Part shown: piece by piece, positions 45,374-57,851 of the stretch
Layout: each line of letters opens with the position of its first letter
Numbering within the stretch: position 1 is the first letter of the stretch
From: Phycomyces blakesleeanus NRRL 1555(-)
Lineage: Eukaryota; Mucoromycota; Mucoromycetes; Mucorales; Phycomycetaceae
NCBI RefSeq assembly: GCF_001638985.1
Contig: NW_017265143.1
Coordinates: 880,259 to 944,258 of the forward strand
Reading direction: 5' to 3'
Length of the DNA stretch: 64,000 nucleotides
Notes under the pieces: model-generated
What the model was told of the DNA's origin: nothing
Seen by the model: the letters and a program-made list of their open reading frames with translations, nothing else
Database searches by the model: none
Position numbers and translations under genes: made by a program

Positions 45374-48300
45374 CTATTGTACGCGAGGGTTGTCCATAAC
45401 CATACTCTCAGGTTCAGCAGAAGTGGTGGTAGCATTCGTAATTGCATTGGCAGAAGTGCCAGGAGCTTGGTTCAGGACATCATCCAAGCTCACATGGCGA
45501 GACAATTCATTGAATACCTACAAGACATAAAATAAATAAATAAATAAATAAAATAGCATGGGATGAAGAAGAAATATCAATAATGCCAGAGATCAAAGGT
45601 TAGAGATCAGAGATCAAGAGTCTCTAATTATTCTTCACCTTCTAGTAAATCAACAGTTCTACCCAATATAAACCCTAATACTATAACAAAACAACAATGG
45701 AGACTTACAGTTTCATCCACAGGAATAATTGATTTACGTCTAAATTGTTGGTATTGGGCAGGAGGATGATCGAATTGTTGCTATGGAAACAAATGGGTTT
45801 GGATTAGATGATTATATATATATATATATATATATATAACCATAGCAACACACCAACACCAACCAAATATATATATATATATATATAAAGAAATTACCAT
45901 GTCTGGATGAATCTCATCAGTGTGCTCAGCAGCATTGTCTGATTCAGCATCAGTATCTTCGTCTGTTGTATTGTCCTCTACTTCATCTAAATCCATTCCT
46001 TCATCTGATTCTAGAGCAGATAATAATATTGACATTAATTATACTAATAATTGGTATAGCACAGAATAACATAGCAACAAGTTCTTCTTCCGTTTTTACG
46101 TCTTTATATATATGTATTCATTATCTTACCGAGTTTGGCTGGGAATGACCATTCCTGGGGAACAGTTGGACCACAATTTGTGTCGACAATGATTGGTCCC
46201 ATTACCTTTTGTTGCAATGCCTTCCAGTTTTCTTCTCTTTCCTTTTGTCTCTTGCGCTCCCTAATAAAAAGAAATCAAAATAAAACAGGCGTTAATTAGA
46301 ACAGACAATATGTTAAATATAATATCAAGCTTACAACTGGCGCTGCTGTTTGTAATGGTTAGCACACTCATCAAACAAGACCGGGTTGATATCCATGCAT
46401 AGTTTCAGTGCAGTATAAACCAAACCAAGGATTGTCCTTTTATATATTAAATAAAAAGGTTATTATAATTGTACGTGACTGTACTATTTATTATTATTAT
46501 TATTATTATTATCCTTCAACTTACTTATTCCAGTGAGATTTTGATGTCTTGTAAAGAGCGGGGAAGACAATTGGCATAATCACATTGATATTCTCGGCCA
46601 TTAGGCTGATCACATAATCGTTATTCCAGTAATACAGAGCACGTTCAGCCACCTATAGTAATAATAATAATAACAAAACAAAACAAAGAGAAAACCCAGA
46701 GTCCGAAAAGCCAAAACCAGATAAAAGAATGAGATAAATAGTCCCCCTCTTTTGATTACTACTACTACTACTCTTCATTTATTATTATATATATATACAT
46801 ATATACTTTTATACAGAAAAGAAGAAATAGTTTGAAGTCTCCTTAAAATAAAACTTACCTGGAAATGGGAACTGGAGACACACTGACCCAGTTTTGTGAA
46901 TAGGGGTACCGAAATGCGTTGGAATTCATAGGCGTCAATAACATCCAATATCTCCTCAATCTCATTAAGGAACATAACCTCCTTGGGACTGTTGACCTTT
47001 GGCCAGTAACGGAACAAGCCAGTAATGACCTTTTCAAAAAAAAACATCGACAATTAAACATTTAGCCCGGCTGATATAATCTTTTTTTTTTACCTCTTGA
47101 GTCAATGCAGGATCTTTTTCCAAAAACTGAACAACACAATATGCAAGTTGAGGATGGTAGAGTACCAAGGATTTAACCTTATGGAGGGGGATGAGCGCTT
47201 TTGTGAGGAACATCTTGTGCTCTTCCTTTAGTGGTAACGCAAATCCGTTGATAATACTACCCAGGATTTCCAATAGCTCAGCAATACCGTTGTGGCGCTC
47301 GGTTTCATAAATGAACTGGAAAAAGATGTTGTTTATCGACCGACGAATAAAAGCTCGGAGGTTGAGGAATTTGCCGTAGATTCGATGTAAGGTTGTCTTT
47401 AAGAAATCACGTTCACGAGGATCTTCACTATCAAACAACTCCAAAAGCTATAATAGAAAATACGTATATATATATATATTCATTAATTAATTAATTTAAT
47501 GATTTGATTTGATTTGATTTGATTTAATCTAATAAAGAAATATATAATTATAGATATAGATATTATAAAAAAAACACTTACTTGGTGAATGAATTTGTGA
47601 TCAATGTGCTTCTTTGCGTAATTGATATTAAATTCAGGAGACTCTAGGAACCTCAAGAAGAACTCGTACACGATCTGAAGATGTGGCCAGGCAAGTTCCA
47701 ATACAGGTTCATCTTCTTCGGGATCAAAAGCATCTCCGACTGGATTGACTTGGGGAGGGATGGGACGGAAGAGATTAATGACAAACTAATGAAATAAATA
47801 GATAGATAATAAGCAAAGATGTTTACAAACCATCACCCAAACCCCACCAAACACACACACACATTCAATAGTTAACACAGGTATGTGTGTATACACAGTA
47901 TCTCTTTCTTTCTTTCTTTCTTTCTTTTTTGAAACAACATTCGATCAAACTATCGTTATAAAGTCCTTATAGTCTCTCTCTCTCTTGTTGTTATTTTAGA
48001 AAGAAAGATATTGATTGTGTGTGTGTGTATCCATATAAAGTTTCCTCTTTTCTTTCCCTTTTTTCTCTCTGATTTATTACCATGGTTACGATCTCTGGGT
48101 AGACTGCCTCATTCAATACACCTCGTGTCATGTTGATGTGCTCAAGAATTTCTTGGAGCGTGTGGCGCTTAATTTCCTTTTCCCGAAGCTCAGCCGACGC
48201 ATCGCTGAAATCAAACACTACTTGACACTGGCGTAGTTTTTGGATAAAGAGTTCCTGACGCATATGAGGAGGAACCTCTATAATAATGATAAGTATTAAG

Positions 48301-49358
48301 ACGATTAAAAGCTTGTAAATATATATATATTTGGTGGGGGAGGGGTTTTCTTACCGTGAAATCCGGGAGTTCTTTCTAATTGGACTTTTTCAGTGACATA
48401 GAAGCGAGAGGATTTCTGACGTCTGGGAGCCTTGCTGATAGGGATCTGATCTTTGGGAGCGTTCTTAAGTCTATTGAGAGGACTAGTCTTGGGAATGTCA
48501 CGCTCAGCGCCTGTCTTTTGGTGAGGGTTGTGCATGAATGAAACAGCGTGGGGGCTGTTGCGGGGGATCTTCTGCTGAGTTTATAACACAAATCCAAAGA
48601 GGTAAATAAGGTAAATACGGTAGGATAGGTTATTTAAGTATTTTGTGTGAGCAAAGAAAGAAAGAAGTAAAGAAGAGAAGAGAAGAAAAGAAAAAGAATG
48701 CGGTTAATACGAATAAGTAACAGAGTATATATATATATATATACATCTACGCATATTTTCCTAGGTGATTTGATCCAACTAATTTATCTATCTATATTTC
48801 TCTCTTTCTCTCTTTCTCTCTCTCTTTCTCTATTTGACTCGATTTTGATATGATATGATATGATTTGATATGATATGATATGATTTGATTTTTTTAAATA
48901 AAATAAAATAAAATAAAATATTGATGATAATTTTGATTTCATTTTTTTTTTATTACCGTATCAGCGTTTTCTTCTGCATTGACGACTATGATGGAGGGAG
49001 CTGGACTGGAGGCCAGTGTAGGAGCTGCGCTGCTACTGGTAACTGAGGGTTGGGTGGTATCGATGGGGGAGGGGATGGCGACTGGAGATGGTATGGGAAT
49101 GGTTTGCTGTGGCTCCGGTTGGACGTGACCGTTTACTGGCCCGGCAGGTTTATCGTTTGAAGGTGTTTTTGTCCTCGAGAGCTATTATTTGGTAAAGAAT
49201 GAATGAAGATACAATAATTCAAAGTGAAGGATAAATAATAATAATAATAATAATAATGTCAAGCTGTATATTGATATTGCTATTATAACAGTGTTAGTAT
49301 TGGTATTGGTGTGTAAATATAATAAAAAGGATACGACTCCTTTCCAGCCTTTCATCAT
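45374..49358 (-). CDS. RTS1: PP2A regulatory subunit B56 (B', Rts1 type)
   Basis: Thirteen exons give about 693 residues: 49358-49335, 49181-48957, 48571-48355, 48277-48081, 47785-47582, 47447-47094, 47029-46859, 46652-46525, 46436-46335, 46260-46130, 46010-45898, 45780-45709 and 45517-45374. B56 subunits direct protein phosphatase 2A to substrates; yeast Rts1 acts at centromeres, in size control and in stress responses. The HEAT-like core is unmistakable: [41 protein letters not shown] region, [26 protein letters not shown] and [13 protein letters not shown]. The N-terminus is Pro/Ser/Thr-rich and an acidic stretch follows the core. Exon 1 (MMKGWKGV, 24 nt) is the least certain because its donor (GTATCC) is weak. 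The exon-3 acceptor is a tandem CAGCAG. Confidence 0.93.
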
Positions 49359-51112
49359 TGGAATCTAAAGAGTATATATAAAAAAAATAAAGAGAGTGAG
49401 AGAGTAGGAACTACAGGATGAACGAGGTAATAAATAGACATATTAGTATTTTTTCAAAAACAAAAAAAAAACAAAAAGTTAGTGCAAGTTTGAGATGAAG
49501 TCTTTTTTGTATTCAAAAAGTTCTCTTACACAAAGAAGAAGAAGGAGGAGAAAGAAAGATGGTGTGATGAAATGAGGATTGGACTGAATGAAGTTTAAAA
49601 AAAAATAATAAGAAAAAAGAATAAGAATAAGAATAGCTTGTTATTTCGGACTTTCTTTTTTTTTTTGGCTTCTCTTGGTCGTCTAATCAAAGAAAAGGAA
49701 ACAAAGAAAAGGTACAAAGAAAATGAAGAAGATATCTATGTATTTTATGTATCTATGTATTATAAAGATCAAGATAAAGAAGAGAATATGGTAGGAAAAC
49801 TAACAAGAGTGTGCTTAGAGAAGGATAGGATACGGTAAGCCGAGAAGGAAAGACTAAGAGAGAGAGAGAGAAGAGAGAGAAGAGAGAGAGAAATAAAGAT
49901 ATATAAAAGTAAGACCGACAATTAAGGGGGGGAATGAAGCCAGTCTGTGTTTTTTTTTTTCATTTCGTTGTTCTACAGTACAAAATTTATTTAAATACGT
50001 TTTTTTTATATATAAAAATTACAAGAACATAGCATGGCATAGCATATTTTATATATAATTTATGTTATTTTATTTTGGCGGGCAAACTGGCGGAATAGAC
50101 TTTGGTGCAGGCGTGTGCAGTACAGTACAGTTGAGTAGAGTTGCGACATTTGAGCAAAAAGTGCTATTTCCACTGTAGGCATTAAGCCAAATACAGACAG
50201 AGAATATTTCACCACACTTTTTTTCCGAGTTTCTGTGTCCATATAAGGCCATACACTACTTGTCCTAATATAATGCATAGCTAGGTGACCAAGTTCATAT
50301 TCGTATTTAACTTTGATTTTATTCAATACATCTTCCCTATAACCATATCGTTAGTCTAACAAATAAAAACAACTATCAATGATTGGGTAAAATTAAAGTG
50401 GAAAGTTCAAGTATTTTTTATTCCACTTTTCTTTTAGGAAATGTGAAACAGACAATTCTTTTTTAGGCAATCAATTTGCATTTTTTTTAAAGAAATAGAT
50501 TGATTACTCTAGGCTCATAAAAATAATGATGATGATGATGAGTCGAATTGAAATTACATATGAATTATTTTTCACACCAGCTTAGAAGCTATTTCGTTAA
50601 ATAAAGACTGCAGTAAAAGAAAAGATGATGATAAATTGCATGTGCTGTAGCATAGGTATTGTAATGATATGTCATGATACTGAATATCATGGTGTTGGTA
50701 TAGACTCAATGAAAAGTTGGGTGATGAGAGGGGGGGTTAATATTCTACTAATATAATGTCGAAAGTTAAAGTCCAAAGAAATCAACTTTTACACAATTCT
50801 CAACACAAAACTATAAGCAAATATAGAAACCAATACATATTACGCACATTATTGATACCTTTTACTATCATCACCTTTATCAATGTCATCGTTAATACTT
50901 TCTTTTTTTTTAGAGCAAAAAATAAATAAACAGTATAACCAATATTGTAGTCTTTGGAGCAACTAAAATGACATCCATACTTATACATGATTTGAATATA
51001 TTTCAAGGCCATTAAAAATCCAGCAAATAGATTATTAGATCCATTTCAACAAAGCAAGAAAAAAAATTCTCTCGCTCACTCTCTTTTGAATTCAATCAAG
51101 ATCATCACCATC
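49359..51112. other. Intergenic region, low-complexity
   Basis: GA-rich repeats (about 49850-49900), poly-T runs and AT-rich sequence fill the gap between the PP2A subunit start and the transposase relic. A minus-strand ORF at 50060-50326 lacks recognisable features. No gene is seen. Confidence 0.6.
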
Positions 51113-52177
51113 ATGTCCACAATGCAAACAAATAACTCTCATGAACCTCTTAGCAGACTATCAGACTGGGACAAAGGCCAAATTATCGGACTTCATCTTG
51201 CAGGACTGGTTGGGGCTGACATTTCAGCTAGAGTTAACATTCCAACAAGAACTGTTAATCGTTTGCTGGCGATGTATGAAACAACAGGATCAGTTGATCA
51301 AAATAGCTCTCCCGGAAGATCTAAGAGGGTCACCCCCAGATAAGAACGCTATCTTCAGTCAAATGTCAGAAAGGGTCGGAAACAAACTTTGGCAGATAAG
51401 TCTCGTAGTCGTAATGCCGAGAAAGGCGTATATACCAGTAAGCAGACGGTCGGCAGAGTTTTGCACAACATAGACATACACTACTGTCCCGTCAGGCAAA
51501 AGCCTTTGCTTAACAAAAATCATATCGAGAAACGACGACAATGGTTTGGCCATGTAAAAGACTGGACTGCAGAACGTTGGAAATCGGTTATCTGGAGCGA
51601 CGAGGCAAGCTTTGGGATTTACAAGGAAGGTGACGGCTGCCATTTCTGGGTCTAAGACTCCGAACCAATTAATCCAGAGTGGTTTGAACCAAGAGATCAA
51701 GAAGGCGGAGGATCATTCATGGTCTGGGGGTGCATTTGGTCCGGAGGGAAAGGGCCACTTATTTTCCTAGATGGTAGCATGAATGGTCCCCAGTATATCG
51801 AGACTCTCGAGAAGCACCTTATGCCCTTTTTGAACAGTCTCCCTGCCGCAGAAAATAGTCACTATATCCTTCAAGAGGACAACAACCCAGCCCACAAGTC
51901 AAAGGTGGTAAACGCATACAAGGAGCGTGTTGGGTTGCATGTTATGGAATGGCCTCCAAATAGTCCCGACTTGAACCCTATTAAGAACATTTGGGCCCAC
52001 ATAAAGGATCGTGTATACACCCACAAATATCAGCTTAAAGATCTAGATGAGCTAAAGGGGTTGGTTCAGAAAGAATGGGATGCAATTGACACAAACATTT
52101 GCCAGACCTACTGCTCGAACATGGAGGACCGTCTAGCTGCTTTAAAAAGCAGGGACTTTAAGCATATTCCTTATTAA
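51113..52177 (+). pseudogene. Tc1/mariner (DD34E-type) transposase pseudogene
   Basis: One continuous frame from the ATG at 51113 to the TAA at 52177 reads as a full Tc1-like transposase of about 354 codons. The helix-turn-helix N-terminus has GRSKRVTPR. The catalytic core has VIWSDEASF, GGGSFMVWGCIW, LQEDNNPAHKS and NSPDLNPIKNIW. Two in-frame stops (TAA at 51341-51343 and 51653-51655) interrupt it. The third acidic residue of the DDE triad is Lys (AAG at 51983-51985), exactly 34 residues after the second Asp. There are no frameshifts, so decay appears recent. I could not establish clear terminal inverted repeats. It lies about 430 bp upstream of the PfkB kinase gene. Confidence 0.92.
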
Positions 52178-52605
52178 AAGATATTGTATATTCTTGTTAT
52201 CATAAACACTGTCCATTTTACTAAAGTATTTTGTAAGAATTAGAACTCTATAAGGCTTGCATGTGTTTTATTGAGCGTTTAAAGATAAAGAAGTATATCA
52301 CTATGGAAGCGGGGTTTACAAATGCTTCGAGATACATCCAAACTCTATATTGTAAACCAAAACTTAAAGCTTATCACAAATATACACATTCCAATTTTAG
52401 AAGATAGAAAGAAAGAGATCTGGAAAGTGTGTGTGAGCGTGCGTGAGAGAGAGAGATTGTGCGTGTGTGATATTTGTCTTGTAACTCGCGTTAAATAGGA
52501 GAAAGAAAATATATATACACATATATATATAAGAATAACATATTTCTCATACTTGTCTTTGTCTTTGTCCTTGTCCTTGTCCTTGTGTTTTGTATTCGTT
52601 AAAGA

Positions 52606-54425
52606 ATGATATCCAGGCTTCTCAAACCTGTGAGCTTAAAAATTGATATCAAATATATAAATACATTATGAACTATATATTTTATATATAAAAATCTTAT
52701 GTATTGCATTGAATTTGTTTAGTTGGCTGTAGTTGGAGGAGTAGCACTCGACATCACTGGCACAATTCAAGCTAGTGGTTCTCGTTCTCGTTCCGTTCTC
52801 CACACCTCCACACCCGGCAAGGTTAAGCAGAGCCTGGGTGGTGTGGGACGTAATGTGTGCGAGGCTTCAATGAGAACGGGTGTTCCTAGTTTTATGGTAT
52901 CAATGACAGGCCAAGATTTAGCAGGAGCTACCATTAGAGAAGGGATGCATCTTCTTGGGATGGTGAGATTTCGTTTCATCCTTCCTCTTCCTATTTATTT
53001 TTGCTTTTTTTTATAAAAATAAAACAAAAGAAGCTTATTTATTGAATTATTGATTTTGCTAATCTTCATCATCTTCATCTTTAAGGACACACAATATATT
53101 AGTACTTCTTCAACGAGTTCAACTGCTGTAGGTATCAAGATATAGACTATATAGATGAACAGATTGTTTTGATCAATCTCTATATTTCTACTATTTTTAT
53201 TATTATTATTTGTAGGTCTACAATGCATTACATACTGGGGATGGCCAACTAGTTGCTGCTGTGGCAGACATGGATATCTTTGACAGTCTCGAATCATCTA
53301 CTGCAAGTAAACCATTTTTCTTTAAAGAAATATATATATAAAGAAGAAGAAGAAAATAGTGGCTAAAAATTAAATAAATTAATAATATATGTATGTATGT
53401 ATGTATGTATCTAAGTATATTATATATATTAACTGTAAAAGAAAAAAAAAATACACCTCATTTTTTGTCATTTTATTAGGTCAGGGCCAGTTTGGAAGAG
53501 ATCCAGCCAGGACTGGTTTGTATGGATGGCAATATTAGCTCAGATCTTATGCGTACCATCGCCCTTTACTGCAAGCAATCAAGTACACCTGGTAAGAGAA
53601 AGAATAAAATGAGGGGAGTTTTGCCCTTTAACAAATAAATCGATATATGAAAAATATTGACACATATTTTAGTATTCTTTGAACCAACATCTGTACCTAA
53701 ATCACTCAAGGTATTTGAGCACGAGGATGTTCTCTCTTCTGGAGTAGTCAACTATGTATCTCCAAATCAATATGAATTGGAGGCCATGGTGGAAACAGCA
53801 CGCAGACAACGTCCTGCGGTTAATCACAGTAAGATCAACATCGGAAATATAGTGACAGCGACAATGACGACCCCTGATATCGTGGAGAAGGTGCTACCGA
53901 TGGCACACTATCTGTCGCAATTTGTACCGAACATCGTCACGAAGCTGGGCGAATACGGCTGTCTTTTGGTCAGCAATAATAAATCACATGTCCACACTCA
54001 ATACTTTCCACCAGAGATCATTGACCCCACTGCGATCAAGAGTGTGACAGGAGCAGGAGATTGGTAATATAATAGTCAAAACTCCGTTGAAGAACAACCC
54101 AAAAAGACAGAAAAGCGGTTCTTCGATATAACTGCTATACTCTATTCTATTCTTTTCTACCATAATATAATCATATTATTTGATATTGGTATTGGTAGGG
54201 GTAATTTTATAGATATATGTATAGTAGCTAACCATAGCCTTTGCTTTCTGTAGTTTTGTCGGCACTTTACTTGCCAACCTATTGATATTGGACAAACCAA
54301 GTCCTACTAGATGGGCAGAAATGATACAACAGTCACAAAAGTCATCTATACTAACTCTTCAGTCGGATTTGGCTGTGAGTGTAGCAATCAGTCAAGAACT
54401 GTTGGTAAAGACTACTCTATCTTGA
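52606..54425 (+). CDS. PfkB-family sugar/nucleoside kinase, probably pseudouridine-kinase-like
   Basis: Seven exons (52606-52629, 52723-52962, 53086-53127, 53216-53302, 53480-53591, 53673-54063, 54254-54425) give 355 residues. PfkB/ribokinase proteins phosphorylate sugars or nucleosides with ATP. LAVVGGVALDITG, SLGGVGRNVCEA and the ATP/catalytic motif GAGDCFVG (Asp298) are present. The GGVGRNV form and the ADMDIF segment resemble pseudouridine kinases, which in many fungi are fused to a glycosidase; no such domain is present here. Frame continuity between exons 4 and 5 works only if the donor is GC (ACT then GCAAGT); the nearby GT donor gives a stop or wrong frame. Exon 1 encodes only MISRLLKP. 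The substrate is inferred. Confidence 0.85.
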
Positions 54426-56209
54426 TCAGCTTGTAAGAAAGAAATGCTTTTATAAAAATTTCATATTTATGTATTAATAAAAAAACATCCTCTCCAATTT
54501 AATTGAGCACAGGATATCTTTCTATTGGTTCTTGTGTTTGCGTTTACTTTTGCATCTGTAATTGCGGTTGTGCGTGTATTACAGGATCTAAACCCAAACA
54601 CTAAAGATTCAAATTAGGATCTCCCTCGTACAAATACAAAGCGTTCTCTGGACATTGTTGCTGACAGTGGATGGCTTTAGTGTATCTTTTAAAAGGCGTC
54701 TTCTATAAATATTTTAGAGGGGCTTTATTAGCTACTTTTTCCTTTTGGCTATTACTTCAACACATACCGTCTTCATAATGTTAGCAATACCTGACTCCAA
54801 CCTTTCGTGTAGTTTGGGTAGAGTGTTATTTATGGGTTCAATATGTTTCAGCTCGGCCCACTCGCTCACTTAACTTCTTTATGAGGAGTTCCCTTCATTG
54901 GACAAATCAATTATATTATTTTCCGTAAGACTATAAAGAAGATAAGATTAGCAACACAAGACGCAAAATGTAGTCAGACATGCAAAATAACAAATATTAA
55001 TAAAAACATTTGTGAGATTTGGCGGTCCTTAATGCTGCGGGTCTTTTGCTAGTGCAAACGATTGTCAATTCAATATTTGCTCAACAACAAAGCTAAACAG
55101 AGTGCAATGCATATATTTGACTCTAGGGAATGGCCAATCGCGTAGTCCATCTTCCTCTTCAAAGTTTGATCAGCAACAACTTCTCTGACCGTATTGGCCC
55201 AATAGAGATCTAAATGAGTACTTCCTTTCAACATCTAAATATAATGATGTCTAGCTTAAAGATATATCTATTTTTGCCTTGAGTAAAAAGTCTAGTTACT
55301 TTGAAATTATTTCTGAGAAATTCCTCATGCAAATAGGCCTTTGTTGTGGTTGTTGAAGTTATGAACGAAGTTGGTTTGAAGAAAGATTTGAGATGAGGAA
55401 CGAACATTCATGAGAACTTGTGTAGGGTTTGTTTATTAAAGAAAATTGGTTGTATCAAAATTTGACAAGGTTCCTATACGGGTGTTGTGTGTTTTCCAGC
55501 TTCGCCCATCCTGATTTATTTCCTTCTTCTCCGACCATTTCCCCTTCCATTTTTTCTTGTCATCATTTACATACTGTAATTATATAATTTTTAATTATAT
55601 ATATATATATATATTTGTATATTAATTATTAAATTGATTAATGGTGTTCCTGATTTCATACTCCTCGGTTAGACTCAGATAGTTTTTCTTTATTGTATAA
55701 ATATATACATTTTTACACCAAGGCAGGAAAGAAGCATAAGAAAATGTTGATTATCTTTATATATATAAAGGTAAATCATAATGATTACAATAATAATTAT
55801 GAGGTTGAGCGTAATTATGTAGTAAATGAATGTTAACTGAAACCCTCAGAAAGCAATAGTTGCGAACATTCTCTTTGACTTTTATCCGAGTAACAAAGCT
55901 TGTTTCTTTCTTCTTCTTCTTCTTTGTCTAAAAGTGAGGGAGAAAAGGGTGCAAAATTGTATATACATTTTATATAATATAAAAACAAGAAACGCATAAT
56001 TGCCAAAATAAAATAAATATACAAGGGAAACCTTTAGCCGAAGCAAAAATAAGTTGCATGCCTGTGACTAGTTTTTTTTTCAGCCCAGGGTGGCCGACCC
56101 CTCCCCTCCCTCCTCTCCCTCCCTCCGCTCCTGCAAATAAAAATGGGCGCGAAATAGGAATTCTATGATTTTTTTTTGTTACCTTTCCTTCTTCAAGAAA
56201 AAAAGAAAA
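54426..56209. other. Intergenic region with a coding relic
   Basis: The 3' flank of the PfkB kinase and the promoter of MDH1 lie here. A broken minus-strand coding relic is at 55070-55407 and a TA run at about 55595-55615. Nothing else is recognised. Confidence 0.5.
55070..55407 (-). pseudogene. Unidentified coding relic with one frameshift
   Basis: Two minus-strand ORFs overlap by 7 nt in different frames. 55407-55228 (59 residues) ends near RYIFKLDIIIF, and 55234-55070 (54 residues) continues as MLKGSTHLDLYWANTVREVV and KRKMDYAIGHS. Both have ordinary protein composition, unlike the AT-driven ORFs nearby, and together suggest about 110 residues of a protein broken by one frameshift. I do not recognise the family. 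A captured or transposon-associated fragment is likely. Splicing instead of frameshift is possible but no clear donor-acceptor pair was seen. Confidence 0.4.
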
Positions 56210-57409
56210 ATGTTCGCTGCTTCCCGTGTCTTCTCCACCGCCGCCAAGCGTTCCTTCTCCACCTCCGCTGCCAACCTCTCCAAGGTTGCTGTTGTCGGTG
56301 CTGCTGGTGGTATCGGTCAGCCTTTGTCTCTCTTGTTGAAGGAGAACCCCCATGTCACCCACCTCTCCCTCTACGATATCGTCAACACTCCCGGTGTTGC
56401 CGCTGACTTGAGCCACATCAACACCAACTCCAAGGTAAGGATACAATACAATTGAAAACTAGTTAGATATACTGTATATATATATATATAAATGGTTGGG
56501 GCGTTGTGTATGAATGCGCGTGTATGCGTGTTGGTAGAGTAAATTCAACGAGTCTGGTTGACGCGATTTTATGGATATGAATATATTTATTTACTTTTAT
56601 TTTTACAATAAAATAAAAAGGTTACTGGCCACACCGCCGAGAACAACGGTATCGAGGCTGCCCTTAAGGATGCTCACCTTGTTGTCATCCCCGCTGGTGT
56701 CCCCCGCAAGCCTGGTATGACCCGTGATGACTTGTTCAACACCAACGCCTCCATTGTCCGTGACATTGCTACCGCTGCTGCCAAGCACTGCCCCAACGCT
56801 CACTTCTTGATCATCTCCAACCCCGTCAACTCCACTGTCCCCATCTTCGCCGAGACCATGAAGAAGGCTGGTGTCTTCAACCCCAAGCGTCTCTACGGTG
56901 TCACCACCCTCGATGTCGTTCGTGCCTCCCGCTTCGTCTCCGAGGTTAAGAGCCTTGACCCCAAGGATGTCAATGTTACCGTCATCGGTGGCCACTCTGG
57001 CGTCACCATTGTCCCTCTCCTCTCCCAGACCGGTCTCGAGTTCACCAAGGAGGAGCTCGATGCCCTCACCCACCGCATCCAGTTCGGTGGTGACGAAGTC
57101 GTCCAGGCCAAGAACGGAACCGGAAGTGCCACTCTTTCCATGGCCTTCGCTGGTGCCCGTTTCGCCAACTCTGTCCTCGAGGCCACTGTCGGTGGTAAGA
57201 AGAACGTTGTCGAGCCTTCCTTCGTCCAGTCCGACATCTTCGCTGCCGAGGGTGTTGAGTACTTCTCTACCAACGTCACTCTTGGTCCCGAGGGTGTTGA
57301 GAAGATCCACGCCGTTGGTCAGGTCACTGACTACGAGAAGGAGTTGATCAGCAAGGCCGTCCCCGAGTTGAAGAAGAACATTGCCAAGGGTAACGCCTTT
57401 GCCCAGTAA
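56210..57409 (+). CDS. MDH1: Mitochondrial malate dehydrogenase
   Basis: Exons 56210-56434 and 56621-57409 give 337 residues. The enzyme interconverts malate and oxaloacetate with NAD in the TCA cycle. The N-terminus ([20 protein letters not shown]) is a Ser/Arg-rich mitochondrial presequence. The NAD fold GAAGGIG (30-36), substrate-binding [12 protein letters not shown] (Arg104, Arg110), [10 protein letters not shown] and the catalytic [10 protein letters not shown] (His200) are intact. Codon use is very strongly C-ending, as expected for an abundant protein, which creates long accidental ORFs on other frames and on the antisense strand. An AATAAA at 57508-57513 may be its polyadenylation signal. 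The peroxisomal isozyme is unlikely because there is a presequence and no C-terminal SKL. Confidence 0.97.
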
Positions 57410-57605
57410 AGCAGCTTCCCTCTACCCCCACTTTTTTTTATTAGTCACCAAAAAAAACAAAACAAGAATCAAAGATGTAAAAAATTAAGGTGACTTTTGT
57501 GTAAAATAATAAACAAAAAAACAAAAAACAAAATATGTATGTGTTGTTTATTGGTGTTTTGGGCATGTTGATATATGAATGTATGTATATTGGTAATTAT
57601 TATTG

Positions 57606-57640
57606 GTACTTGCACTTGCACTTGCACTTGCACTTGCACA
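57606..57640. repeat. (ACTTGC)n hexanucleotide repeat
   Basis: About five to six tandem ACTTGC units lie in the 3' flank of MDH1. The motif is not a known telomere unit and the array is short. Confidence 0.85.
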
Positions 57641-57851
57641 AGTGTTGATAAGAAGTATAGGAGGAGGAGGGGCTGGTATTGATAGTATATAATGTAATAT
57701 AATTAAAAGTATTATTATAATTAAAGTTAATTGTAGCTTATATATATATATAATATGGGTGTGTGTTATCTGATTAGATTCAGTGGAAGTTTTCTAGATA
57801 AATCAGATTAGATCTTTTTCTTTTTTTCTAAAAAATAAAATAAAAAAATAA

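Noticed and set aside
50780..52330. Terminal inverted repeats for the Tc1/mariner relic
   Set aside because: Only a weak inverted match around taaaatg(g)aca was visible on the two sides, so I could not fix the element ends.
56603..57310. 235-codon ORF antisense to the malate dehydrogenase gene
   Set aside because: It lies wholly opposite a highly codon-biased gene. C-ending codons remove stops from the antisense frame, its product is low-complexity, and there is no start context or splice extension.
56871..57347. 158-codon ORF in another sense frame of the malate dehydrogenase gene
   Set aside because: Ser/Pro-rich frame shadow caused by the same codon bias.
57606..57640. Possible telomere-like repeat
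   Set aside because: The ACTTGC unit is not a known fungal telomere motif, and the short array is internal.
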